Below are positions 50,038 through 57,974 of a stretch of 62,110 nt of DNA, piece after piece. Under the pieces are notes generated by a model, which ran no database searches, was not told where the DNA came from, and saw only the letters and a list, made by a program, of their open reading frames with translations. Numbering within the stretch: the stretch's first letter is position 1; each line of letters opens with the position of its first letter. Source of the DNA: CAYRSA01 sp964494845 (GTDB lineage: Bacteria > Patescibacteriota > Saccharimonadia > Saccharimonadales > JAGQNJ01); the NCBI GenBank assembly GCA_964494845.1, contig CAZBSC010000001.1, positions 1 to 62,110 of the forward strand, given 5' to 3'. The position numbers were made by a program, and so were the translations under genes.

Positions 50038-51126
50038 ATGCAAGAGCTTCAAAAACAACTAAAAAATCTGCAGAAACAGATAGATTCTGCAGTTGACGCT
50101 ATTGGCTTGAGCGGGCTAGTAAAAGAGTACGAAAAATTGCAAAAAACAATTCAGTCGCCCGACTTTTGGAATAATTCCAATGATCCTAAAGATACAATGA
50201 AACGTACGTCCGATCTAGAAAAACGCATAGAGCTTTGGAAAAACATAGAAACTGCCTGTGACGAGCTTCTCGAGCTGGTTGCTTTTGGTGATGCGAGCAT
50301 GGAAGACGATCTACAAAAACAGTACTTGCAGCTAAAAAAAGACTTCGAGGTTCATAAAACAGAGCTACAGTTTTCCGGAGCTTATGATGATAATAATGTA
50401 ATTATGGATATTTATGCCGGTGCCGGTGGGACTGATGCTCAGGATTGGGCTTCTATGTTACTGAGAATGTACACTCGTTGGGCAGAAGCACACGGTTTTG
50501 ATGTCAAGCTAATCACCACAACTCCAGGGGAAGAAGCCGGGATAAAAAGCGCCACCGTTGAGATTGATGGGCCATTCGCATTTGGTCTGCTTCAAGGAGA
50601 GCATGGCGTCCATCGGCTAGTCCGTCTTAGTCCGTATAATGCTGACAGTCTTAGGCAAACTAGTTTTGCAAAAGTGGCTATAATGCCAAAGATCGACGAG
50701 CCCGAAGCAGTAGTTTTGGATGAAAAAAACTTGAAAATAGATGTCTATCGAGCCGGAGGACATGGCGGTCAGTCTGTTAACACCACAGATTCAGCCGTTC
50801 GGGTGACACATATTCCAACAGGGATTACAGTATCAATTCAAAATGAACGGTCACAGCTTCAGAACAAAGAAACTGCTCTAACAATTCTTAGATCCCGGCT
50901 GGTTCAAATGACAATTGAACAACATCAAGAAAAAATCGACGAGTTAAAGGGACCAAACCAGTCTGCGGAGTGGGGCAACCAGATTCGGTCTTACGTCATG
51001 CACCCTTATAAACAGGTAAAGGATTTGCGAACTAAACAAGAGTCAACTGATATACAAAAAGTGCTAGACGGTGACCTGGATCTGTTCATTAACGCCTATC
51101 TAGAGTCTAATATTGGTAAAAACTAA
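50038..51126 (+). CDS. prfB: peptide chain release factor 2, no programmed frameshift
   Basis: Terminates translation at UAA and UGA. The 362-residue product has the catalytic loop AGGHGGQSVNTTDSAVRVTH, and in the codon-recognition position of the release factor family LVRLSPYNADSLRQTSFA, matching RF2 (SPF-like) rather than RF1 (PAT). In many bacteria an in-frame UGA near codon 26 controls prfB by +1 frameshifting; here the frame is uninterrupted. Its presence supports UGA being a true stop codon in this organism. The leader is about six bases. Confidence 0.95.
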   Translation: MQELQKQLKNLQKQIDSAVDAIGLSGLVKEYEKLQKTIQSPDFWNNSNDPKDTMKRTSDLEKRIELWKNIETACDELLELVAFGDASMEDDLQKQYLQLKKDFEVHKTELQFSGAYDDNNVIMDIYAGAGGTDAQDWASMLLRMYTRWAEAHGFDVKLITTTPGEEAGIKSATVEIDGPFAFGLLQGEHGVHRLVRLSPYNADSLRQTSFAKVAIMPKIDEPEAVVLDEKNLKIDVYRAGGHGGQSVNTTDSAVRVTHIPTGITVSIQNERSQLQNKETALTILRSRLVQMTIEQHQEKIDELKGPNQSAEWGNQIRSYVMHPYKQVKDLRTKQESTDIQKVLDGDLDLFINAYLESNIGKN

Positions 51127-51186
51127 CAGCAAGATTAACGTTGGGAAACTCATAATTACAGCCCTTCTTTATTAAAATGCTTTTGT

Positions 51187-51192
51187 TATAAT
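51187..51192 (+). promoter_or_regulatory. -10 box of ftsE, near-leaderless
   Basis: A perfect TATAAT; predicted start about three bases before the ftsE ATG at 51202. Confidence 0.5.
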
Positions 51193-51201
51193 AGTAACCT
51201 G

Positions 51202-51888
51202 ATGATTCTGCTTGACCGGGTAACAAAAATTTATAACAAGACTAATGTGGCTTTGGACCGCGTTTCTTTACACGTTGAACCTAAAGAGTTCGTGGTAATC
51301 GTAGGGGCGAGTGGGGCTGGAAAATCTACATTTCTAAAGTTACTGACCCGCGAAGAACGTCCAAATAGCGGAAAAATTGTCGTAGGTGGAATCGATTATG
51401 AGCATCTGAAGGATAAGAAAATTCCGTTAATTCGTCGCAAAATCGGCGTGGTATTTCAGGATTTTAAATTATTACCAAACAAGACAGTTTTCGAAAATGT
51501 AGCTTTTGCACTAGAAATTGTCGGCGCAAGTAATAATGAAATAAAGCATACCGTACCAAGGGTCCTGGCAATAGTCGGTTTAAAAGACAAAGAGAAGCAG
51601 TATCCAAGACAATTATCTGGGGGCGAAAGGCAAAGAGTCGCAATAGCTAGGGCAATTGCTAGGCAACCTAAAATACTAATCGCAGACGAACCAACGGGAA
51701 ATCTAGATCTAAAAAACGCCTGGGATGTAATAAAGGTTTTGGAAAAAATTAATAAATATGGGACGACTGTTTTATTGACTACCCATAACCAAGAAATTGT
51801 TAATAAGCTGAAAAGACGAGTCATAACTATTGACGGCGGAAAAATAGTTAGCGATAAAGCACAGGGAAGGTATTCGAGCGGAGTATGA
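51202..51888 (+). CDS. ftsE: cell division ATP-binding protein FtsE
   Basis: ABC ATPase of the FtsEX complex. The 228-residue product has Walker A GASGAGKSTFLKLL, the Q-loop VFQDFKLLPNKTVFENV (FKLLP being typical of FtsE), the signature LSGGERQRVAIARAIA, Walker B ILIADEPTGNLD and the H-loop TTHN. The stop overlaps the ftsX start by four bases. FtsEX uses ATP to switch on peptidoglycan hydrolases outside the cell; the likely hydrolase is encoded two genes on. Confidence 0.95.
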   Translation: MILLDRVTKIYNKTNVALDRVSLHVEPKEFVVIVGASGAGKSTFLKLLTREERPNSGKIVVGGIDYEHLKDKKIPLIRRKIGVVFQDFKLLPNKTVFENVAFALEIVGASNNEIKHTVPRVLAIVGLKDKEKQYPRQLSGGERQRVAIARAIARQPKILIADEPTGNLDLKNAWDVIKVLEKINKYGTTVLLTTHNQEIVNKLKRRVITIDGGKIVSDKAQGRYSSGV

Positions 51889-52829
51889 GGCGACAATTTA
51901 TTACATTTGAAAGGATAGTAAAAACAGGTCTTGTTAACTTTTTCCGAAATGCTTGGTTGGCTGTTGCCGCCATAGCCGTGATGGTTATCACACTTAGTAT
52001 TGTTCTGTTTTCAGTTATAGCCAACGCAACTTTTGCTAATACCATTACCCAAATAACTGACAAAATCGATATATCAGTATATTTGAAAGACGCTGTCACC
52101 ACTGAGCAGAAAGACAAACTTATTAGCGACTTAAAATCTCTTGATACAGTGAAAGTTGTTGAATATGACACCAAAGAAGACGCGCTTAACCGCTATAAAG
52201 AACAAAACAAGGATAACCTGAAACTTTTACTCGCCATATCGCAAACCGACAACCCGTTACCGGCTGGTTTGAGAATAAAGCCGACGAATCCGGATAATAT
52301 TGAGCCGATTAGACAGTTTTTGGAAAAACCAGAAGTTAAAGAACTTCAGGCCGATCAAACTTCTTACTCTGGAGACAGAAAAGAGGCAATTGATAAAATC
52401 GGTAGCGCTACAACATTCATACGACGCGCTGGGATAGTGGGCGTGGTGGTATTTGCAATGATATCTATGCTAATAATTTTCAACACTATTCGGATGGCAA
52501 TATTTAACAGACGTGACGAGCTGACGATAATGAGGCTATTGGGAGCCAGTACCTGGTACATAAGAGGCCCATTCGTTGTTGAGACAGTTTTTTATGGAGT
52601 CGTGTCGGCAATAATTTCAGTGGTTCTTTGCAGCATAGTATTCTCTATACAAAGCAATGCATTTAACGCCAGCACACTGGGTTTGCTTGATATTCAGTAT
52701 GCCAGTGACTATTTCGCGAAACATTTTTGGCTGATACTTGCTATACAGCTTACGCTTGGTATACTAATTGGTGCCGTATCATCCATGATAGCGACCAGGC
52801 GGTACCTAAAATTCAAAAGCACAAAATAA
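51885..52829 (+). CDS. ftsX: cell division protein FtsX
   Basis: Membrane partner of FtsE. The 314-residue protein has a first helix (WLAVAAIAVMVITLSIVLFSVI), an outer domain of about 125 residues including SVYLKDAVTTEQKDKLISDL, and three C-terminal helices with the FtsX signature NTIRMAIFNRRDELTIMRLLGAS. It is translationally coupled to ftsE (ATGA). The outer loop is the part expected to touch the hydrolase. Confidence 0.95.
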   Translation: MRRQFITFERIVKTGLVNFFRNAWLAVAAIAVMVITLSIVLFSVIANATFANTITQITDKIDISVYLKDAVTTEQKDKLISDLKSLDTVKVVEYDTKEDALNRYKEQNKDNLKLLLAISQTDNPLPAGLRIKPTNPDNIEPIRQFLEKPEVKELQADQTSYSGDRKEAIDKIGSATTFIRRAGIVGVVVFAMISMLIIFNTIRMAIFNRRDELTIMRLLGASTWYIRGPFVVETVFYGVVSAIISVVLCSIVFSIQSNAFNASTLGLLDIQYASDYFAKHFWLILAIQLTLGILIGAVSSMIATRRYLKFKSTK

Positions 52830-52839
52830 TACACAGTCA

Positions 52840-52869
52840 TTGATTAATTAACAGGGGGTATGCTATACT
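52840..52869 (+). promoter_or_regulatory. promoter of the CHAP hydrolase gene
   Basis: TTGATT at 52840-52845, an 18-base spacer, and TGC-TATACT ending at 52869 (extended -10). The start is near 52876. The 34-base leader holds a GTCG/CGAC dyad. Confidence 0.6.
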
Positions 52870-52909
52870 GCTAGAGCTTATTAAAAGTCGTTTTAAATCG
52901 ACGAACAAT

Positions 52910-54043
52910 ATGAAACAAAAACAGTTAAAAAACGACCAACCAAGACTAAAGAAACGATATTTAGTAACTGCCATAATTTCTGCATTTATATTCGTGGGAG
53001 GGGTTGGTTTTACGCCGGTTTTCGCTAGTATTCAGGATCAGATTAACCAATTACAGCGTGAAAATGCCAAAAACCAGCAAAAAGTTGAGAATTTAGAAGA
53101 TCAAGCTGTCAGTTACGAAGATGCGATAAACAAACTCGAGGCAAAGATTAGTCAATTGCAAGGGAAGATAAATGCTAACGAGGCTGAGCAAGCGAGATTG
53201 GCCAGGGAAATAAAAAAGGCCGAACAAGAACTAGAAAAACAGCAGGACCTGTTAGGCCAGAATATTAGGGCAATGTATCTCGAAGGGGATATTTCTACCC
53301 TAGAGATGTTAGCCTCTAGCAACGACTTGAGCGAGTTTGTAGACAAAGAACAATACAGAACATCCGTGCAAGACAAAATAACATCGACCCTAGATACTAT
53401 TTATAAGTTAAAGCATCAACTTGGGGATCAAAAAGAACAAGTAGAAACGCTTCTAGCTGATCAAAAAGCCCAACAGTCGCAGCTGACATCCAGCCGTAGC
53501 GAACAGAGAAGTCTTCTGTCACTCAACCAAAACCAAAGAGAAAACTACAACCAAAAAACCAGGAACAATCAAGAGAAGATAGATAAACTGATTGCTTCTC
53601 AGAGGGTTGCTAACTTTAACCCAGATGGCGGTTATTATTTCTTGCGTTTTCCGGGTACGGTAAAAAGTTTTAGCCCAGGTAGCTACCCGTACAAGAACGC
53701 AGGTTTTGGTATGAGTCCAGGGCCTGGGTGTGTTGATAATGACGGGCCAGACCCTTGGGGCTACTGCACAAGGCAGTGTGTATCTTACGCTGCATGGGCA
53801 GTGGCAGCATCAGGACGATCTGCTCCATCATATTACGGCAATGCCAGAGACTGGGTCGGGGCAGCGGCAGCCCGTGGCATACCAATTTACCGAACACCGA
53901 TGCCAGGTGATGTCGCAATCAGTACTTCTGGGTACTGGGGCCACGCAATGTATGTCCAAAGTGTCTCGGGTAATAACTTTACGACATCAGAGTACAACAC
54001 TTATCTCACCGGCCAGCTCAGTTACCAAACTAGAAGTTACTAA
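52910..54043 (+). CDS. secreted coiled-coil CHAP peptidoglycan hydrolase (PcsB-like)
   Basis: The 377-residue product has a signal or anchor segment (AIISAFIFVGGVGFTPVFA, about 21-40), a long coiled coil (about 43-225) and a CHAP domain at the end with the catalytic Cys at 290 (CTRQCVSYAAW), His at 345 (YWGHAMYV) and an acidic residue at 361. This is the architecture of PcsB in streptococci, which FtsEX activates through its coiled coil. The gene lies 80 bases after ftsX with its own strong promoter, so the same partnership is inferred here. It is likely the septal hydrolase for daughter-cell separation. Confidence 0.9.
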   Translation: MKQKQLKNDQPRLKKRYLVTAIISAFIFVGGVGFTPVFASIQDQINQLQRENAKNQQKVENLEDQAVSYEDAINKLEAKISQLQGKINANEAEQARLAREIKKAEQELEKQQDLLGQNIRAMYLEGDISTLEMLASSNDLSEFVDKEQYRTSVQDKITSTLDTIYKLKHQLGDQKEQVETLLADQKAQQSQLTSSRSEQRSLLSLNQNQRENYNQKTRNNQEKIDKLIASQRVANFNPDGGYYFLRFPGTVKSFSPGSYPYKNAGFGMSPGPGCVDNDGPDPWGYCTRQCVSYAAWAVAASGRSAPSYYGNARDWVGAAAARGIPIYRTPMPGDVAISTSGYWGHAMYVQSVSGNNFTTSEYNTYLTGQLSYQTRSY

Positions 54044-54080
54044 GCTATAAATTCAGGTTACGCTAATCACCTCGCTGTTG

Positions 54081-54086
54081 TATACT
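54081..54086 (+). promoter_or_regulatory. -10 box of the S41 protease gene
   Basis: TATACT; predicted start one base before the ATG at 54094. TTACGC at 54058-54063 stands 17 bases upstream as a weak -35. Confidence 0.5.
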
Positions 54087-54093
54087 TAGTTTT

Positions 54094-55305
54094 ATGTCAC
54101 CAAACAAAAAAAGTTCGTTTAGATTTATAGGTCGTTATTCTGTAATAGTTTTAGTCTCCGTTGCAATTTTTATGCTTGGATGGGGTCTGGGATCAGGACG
54201 AATAACAGCTGATTATATCAACAAACTCCAAAGTGAGAACGCCACGCTCCCCAAAAATCTGGACTATAGCAGTGTCGAACAAGTTTACGATGAAATAAAA
54301 CAAAACTATGATGGCAAATTAACAACCGATACTTTATTGAACGGTATCAAGCACGGACTGTCCGAGTCCACAGGTGACCCATATACAGAGTATCTAAACG
54401 CGAAAGAAACAAAAGATTTTGATGACAGCCTGAACGGTACTTTTAGCGGTATTGGCGCAGAACTTGGGAAAGATGCAGGCAGCATAGTTGTCGTGTCCCC
54501 AATAGCGGGATACCCAGCTCAAAAAGCAGGTCTCAAATCAAAAGATGTTATTGTGTCGATTGATGACAAGCCTGCGTCAGGTATGACTATTAGCCAGGCT
54601 GTAGATTCTATCAGAGGACCATCAGGTTCTACCGTTAAGTTGCAGATAGCCAGAGATGGTAAAGAGCTTAATTTTGAAATTGTTAGAGAAACTATAAAAA
54701 TACCCAGTGTAGAATCCAAAATTATAAACGGCAATATCGGATACATGAAAATAACAACCTTTAGTGAAGAAACTGCTGACTTGGCAGAAAAATCTGCCCA
54801 AGAATTTAAAAATAAAGGGGTCAAGGGCGTAATTATTGATGTTAGGGGTAATCCAGGTGGGCTACTAAACAGCGCGGTGAGCTTGGGCCAGCTCTGGATT
54901 AGCGAAGGGAAAGTCATTTTGACCGAGCGACGTGGCGGGGAAGTAATAAAAACACACACATCTGATACTAGCGACCCAATTTTGAAAGGCATACCAACAG
55001 TGGTACTGATTGACGGCGGTAGCGCCAGCGCTAGTGAGATATTGGCTGGAGCACTAAAAGACAATAAAGCAGCAACTCTTATGGGCGAGAAGTCGTACGG
55101 CAAAGGAAGTGTCCAAAATTTAATACAAATTCCTAGCGGAGGTGTGCTAAAAGTTACGATTGCCCGTTGGTATACCCCTGCTGGCCGAAATATAGACAAA
55201 CAAGGCATAGTTCCTGACAAAAAGATAAAATTTACGGATGAAGACATAAAGAACAAACAAGATCCGCAAAAAGATGCTGCTGTGAGATTGTTGCTAGGTA
55301 ATTAA
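54094..55305 (+). CDS. C-terminal processing peptidase (S41, CtpA-like)
   Basis: The 403-residue product has an N-terminal membrane segment (YSVIVLVSVAIFMLGWGLGSG), a PDZ domain (SPIAGYPAQKAGLKSKDVIVSIDDKPASGMTI region) and the S41 core with DVRGNPGGLL and the Ser-Lys pair S312 (GGSASASE) and K337 (SYGKGSV). It acts outside the membrane on protein C-termini. In several bacteria such proteases trim or control peptidoglycan hydrolases; its place directly after a CHAP hydrolase makes that an attractive idea here, though unproven. The mRNA is predicted to be nearly leaderless. Confidence 0.93.
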   Translation: MSPNKKSSFRFIGRYSVIVLVSVAIFMLGWGLGSGRITADYINKLQSENATLPKNLDYSSVEQVYDEIKQNYDGKLTTDTLLNGIKHGLSESTGDPYTEYLNAKETKDFDDSLNGTFSGIGAELGKDAGSIVVVSPIAGYPAQKAGLKSKDVIVSIDDKPASGMTISQAVDSIRGPSGSTVKLQIARDGKELNFEIVRETIKIPSVESKIINGNIGYMKITTFSEETADLAEKSAQEFKNKGVKGVIIDVRGNPGGLLNSAVSLGQLWISEGKVILTERRGGEVIKTHTSDTSDPILKGIPTVVLIDGGSASASEILAGALKDNKAATLMGEKSYGKGSVQNLIQIPSGGVLKVTIARWYTPAGRNIDKQGIVPDKKIKFTDEDIKNKQDPQKDAAVRLLLGN

Positions 55306-55369
55306 TATTGCGCAAACGACATGTTTCTTGGTAGTATATAATCTGTAAACGAGAGGGCAGGCGAACGGC

Positions 55370-56983
55370 ATGGCGCTAAAAAAGCGGCAGACTAAATATA
55401 TTTTTGTTACAGGCGGAGTGCTATCAGGACTCGGCAAAGGTATAACAGCCGCCTCAATTGGTACGATTCTTAAAGCTCGTGGCTTGAGCGTAAATATACA
55501 GAAACTTGATCCATACCTTAATGTAGACGCTGGCACTCTAAACCCTGCAGAACACGGTGAATGTTTTGTCACAAAAGATGGTGCCGAAACCGACCTCGAC
55601 CTAGGCCATTACGAGCGATTCTTAGATGTTGAACTGACACAAAGCAGCTCGGTAATGAGCGGTAGGGTATTAAGAAAATTGATCAATGATGAAAGAGACG
55701 GTAAATTCCTAGGTAAGACAGTACAGGTTGTGCCACATTTTACAAATGCTATACAAGAATACGTAGCAAAAGCGGCTGAAGGTTTCGACGTTCATATTGT
55801 AGAGATTGGTGGAACTGTTGGCGACTATGAAAGCCCGGCATTTTTTGAGGCTATCAGGGAATATGGTATGCGTGTGGGGCGAGAAAACTGTATGAACGTA
55901 CAGGTAGTTTACTTGCCGTACCTTTCTACTAGTAAAGAAATAAAGACAAAACCTGCACAGAACGCAACCAGGGATCTACGCAGTATGGGTATTGTGCCGG
56001 ATTTGCTAGTAGCTCGCTCGGAGGCTATACCAGGGCAAAAGAATATAAAAAGCAAGCTGAGTGCTTTCTGTGGTGTTCCAGAGGCTGGTATCGCGGTTTT
56101 GCCTAATGCAAGAACGGTTTATCAGGTGCCACTAACGCTCGAGAAACAAAAGATAGGCGATTACATTGTCAACAGATTAGGTTTGCATGCTAGACGCCCA
56201 AATCTAAAAGAGTGGGAATCTATGGTCGGTACGATAGTTGCAAAGCCAAGCAAAACTGTTCGAGTCGGTATCATAGCGAAGTATCTCGACAACGAAGACA
56301 CGTATATATGTGTTATGGAGGCTCTGAAGAGTGCTTGTTGGCACAATAATGTTGGACTGGAGTACGTATGGGTTGATGCCGAGGCGCTGGAAAATAACCC
56401 GGCGCTTGCTTCAAAACTACTCAAGAAAGTAGATGGCATTGTAGTGCCCGGTGGATTTGGTGAACGGGGAGTAGAGGGCAAGGTTATCGCTGCTCAGTAT
56501 TCTCTGAAAAATAAAAAACCATACCTGGGTCTATGTTTGGGTCTTCAAGTTGGTGTTATAGCGGCCGCCAGGAATGCCGGACTAACAGATGCCAATTCGC
56601 TAGAGTTTGATGCTACAACGAGTAATCCAGTTATCCATACTATGGCTGACCAAAAAGGAAAAGAGGAAACTGGCGGCACTATGCGGCTCGGCAATTATGC
56701 TTGCAAGCTCAAAAAAGGTAGTTTATCGGCCAAATTATATGGTAAAAAAGAAGTTCAAGAACGCCACCGTCATCGTTATGAATGCAATAATGAATATGTT
56801 GATAGATACCAGGATTGGGGTATCCAGGTCAGCGGACAGTCTCCAGATGGCAATCTCGTAGAGATGATAGAGGCCACAAACCATCCATTTTTTGTAGCTA
56901 GTCAATTCCATCCAGAATTTAACTCACGTCCGAACCGTCCACAGGCAATGTTCGAATGTTTCATCCGCAGTCTGCTCGCTTGA
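55370..56983 (+). CDS. pyrG: CTP synthase
   Basis: Aminates UTP to CTP using glutamine. The 537-residue product has the N-terminal synthetase domain (FVTGGVLSGLGKGITAASIG, KLDPYLNVDAGTLNP, GGTVGDYES) and the glutaminase domain with the Cys in YLGLCLGLQ and the His-Glu of SQFHPEFNSRP. The length matches the family. It is the only pyrimidine gene in the window, consistent with dependence on salvaged nucleotides. TATAAT lies at 55337-55342; the leader is about 20 bases. Confidence 0.96.
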   Translation: MALKKRQTKYIFVTGGVLSGLGKGITAASIGTILKARGLSVNIQKLDPYLNVDAGTLNPAEHGECFVTKDGAETDLDLGHYERFLDVELTQSSSVMSGRVLRKLINDERDGKFLGKTVQVVPHFTNAIQEYVAKAAEGFDVHIVEIGGTVGDYESPAFFEAIREYGMRVGRENCMNVQVVYLPYLSTSKEIKTKPAQNATRDLRSMGIVPDLLVARSEAIPGQKNIKSKLSAFCGVPEAGIAVLPNARTVYQVPLTLEKQKIGDYIVNRLGLHARRPNLKEWESMVGTIVAKPSKTVRVGIIAKYLDNEDTYICVMEALKSACWHNNVGLEYVWVDAEALENNPALASKLLKKVDGIVVPGGFGERGVEGKVIAAQYSLKNKKPYLGLCLGLQVGVIAAARNAGLTDANSLEFDATTSNPVIHTMADQKGKEETGGTMRLGNYACKLKKGSLSAKLYGKKEVQERHRHRYECNNEYVDRYQDWGIQVSGQSPDGNLVEMIEATNHPFFVASQFHPEFNSRPNRPQAMFECFIRSLLA

Positions 56984-57094
56984 TAGTCAGGATGCGAGTC
57001 TGGATCGTTCTTGACGTGGTCCATCTGTGAGTCTTCAAAAAAGCTCGATTCTTGGTTTGCAAAAATAGCGTAATTATATTACCATGAGCAGTAT

Positions 57095-57475
57095 ATGAGT
57101 TCACAAAAAAAGATACTTTTAGTCGAAGATGACGATGGTTTAGCGAATGTTTATAAAATGCGTCTTGAGACGGAAGGGTTTGCCGTCAAACGCGTACCCA
57201 ACGGTGAAGATGCCCTGGCTTCTGCCATAGAGTATAAGCCCGACCTAATTGTTTTGGACGTAATGATGCCTAAAGTTAGCGGATTTGATGTTCTGGACAT
57301 AATCAGAAACACCCCTGAAACAGCTAATTTAAAAGTCGTAATGCTAACGGCTCTATCGCAGGATTCTGATAAAGAAAAAGCTGAAAAACTCGGTGCAGAC
57401 GACTACCTAGTCAAATCACAAGTAGTAATAGCCGACGTAGTTGAACGCATCAAACACCACCTCGGCGTAGCGTAG
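57095..57475 (+). CDS. single-domain response regulator
   Basis: The 126-residue protein is one receiver domain with no output domain: acidic pair D12-D13, phosphorylated D55 in IVLDVMMPK, T85 in VMLTALS and K107 in DDYLVKS. All catalytic residues are present. No histidine kinase is in the window, so its partner is elsewhere or supplied through a relay. The ATG is preceded by TATATT (57075-57080), and a four-codon frame (ATG at 57084) ends in TGA overlapping this ATG; its meaning is unclear. Confidence 0.93.
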   Translation: MSSQKKILLVEDDDGLANVYKMRLETEGFAVKRVPNGEDALASAIEYKPDLIVLDVMMPKVSGFDVLDIIRNTPETANLKVVMLTALSQDSDKEKAEKLGADDYLVKSQVVIADVVERIKHHLGVA

Positions 57476-57568
57476 AGAAATTTATAATGATAATAGTACT
57501 CAGAGTTTGTGCTCAGCGACTTTGATGCGAATTTATTTTGTTAAAAGACGTACTGACAAATCTAATAT

Positions 57569-57841
57569 TTATTCGACGGTGACTTCGGTTCGGGGTGCAG
57601 TTTTGCCGGTGAATAGTTTGAAACGACGCGTCTTGTATTGTACGATTCCGTCTTTTTTTGCGTGGATTGTGAAGTTCCTAGAAATAAAAGTACCTTTGCC
57701 TGGTCGCTTGTTCATGCCAACTTGACGGACGATGACTTGTCCAGTCTTAACTTTTTCGCCACCAAATAGTTTTACACCCAGGCGTTGGCCTTGGGAATCT
57801 CGGTTGTTTTTACTAGTACCGCCTGCTTTGACGTGTGACAT
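57569..57841 (-). CDS. rpmA: 50S ribosomal protein L27
   Basis: The 90-residue product begins SHVKAGGTSKNNRDSQGQRLGVK, the L27 tail that reaches toward the peptidyl-transferase centre, and continues with GMNKRPGKGTF. It has no N-terminal cleavable extension of the Firmicutes kind. AAGGAG precedes the ATG. It is separated from rplU, its usual neighbour. A hairpin-forming repeat fills its upstream region and one arm overlaps the ribosome site. Confidence 0.95.
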   Translation of the reverse strand: MSHVKAGGTSKNNRDSQGQRLGVKLFGGEKVKTGQVIVRQVGMNKRPGKGTFISRNFTIHAKKDGIVQYKTRRFKLFTGKTAPRTEVTVE

Positions 57842-57850
57842 TCGTTTCTC

Positions 57851-57956
57851 CTTCAGAGCGCATTACTTCGTTAAAAGCTGTGCTTGCTCCTGGCGACGTA
57901 CCGCTCGTACGTCTTACTCCGTTGCTCGCTTTTGTCTCGTACTGCATCTCTGAAGC
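57851..57956 (+). repeat. dispersed hairpin-forming repeat, copy B
   Basis: The core at 57864-57948 aligns with 42008-42089. The inner hairpin here is GACGTAC/GTACGTC (57895-57901 with 57906-57912). Outer arms CTTCAGAG (57851-57858) and CTCTGAAG (57949-57956) enclose it. In the minus-strand mRNA the 57851-57858 arm covers part of the rpmA ribosome site, so folding could lower rpmA translation. Confidence 0.65.
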
Positions 57957-57974
57957 AGGAAACTCTAGCGCGGA

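Noticed and set aside
50038..50160. Programmed +1 frameshift in prfB
   Set aside because: The frame is open through the region where the in-frame UGA would lie, so no frameshift is needed.
54519..55256. Open frame of 245 codons antisense to the S41 protease gene
   Set aside because: The plus strand encodes a complete protease with catalytic Ser-Lys and PDZ domain. The antisense product is low-complexity (Ser, Pro, Leu rich) and has no start signals.
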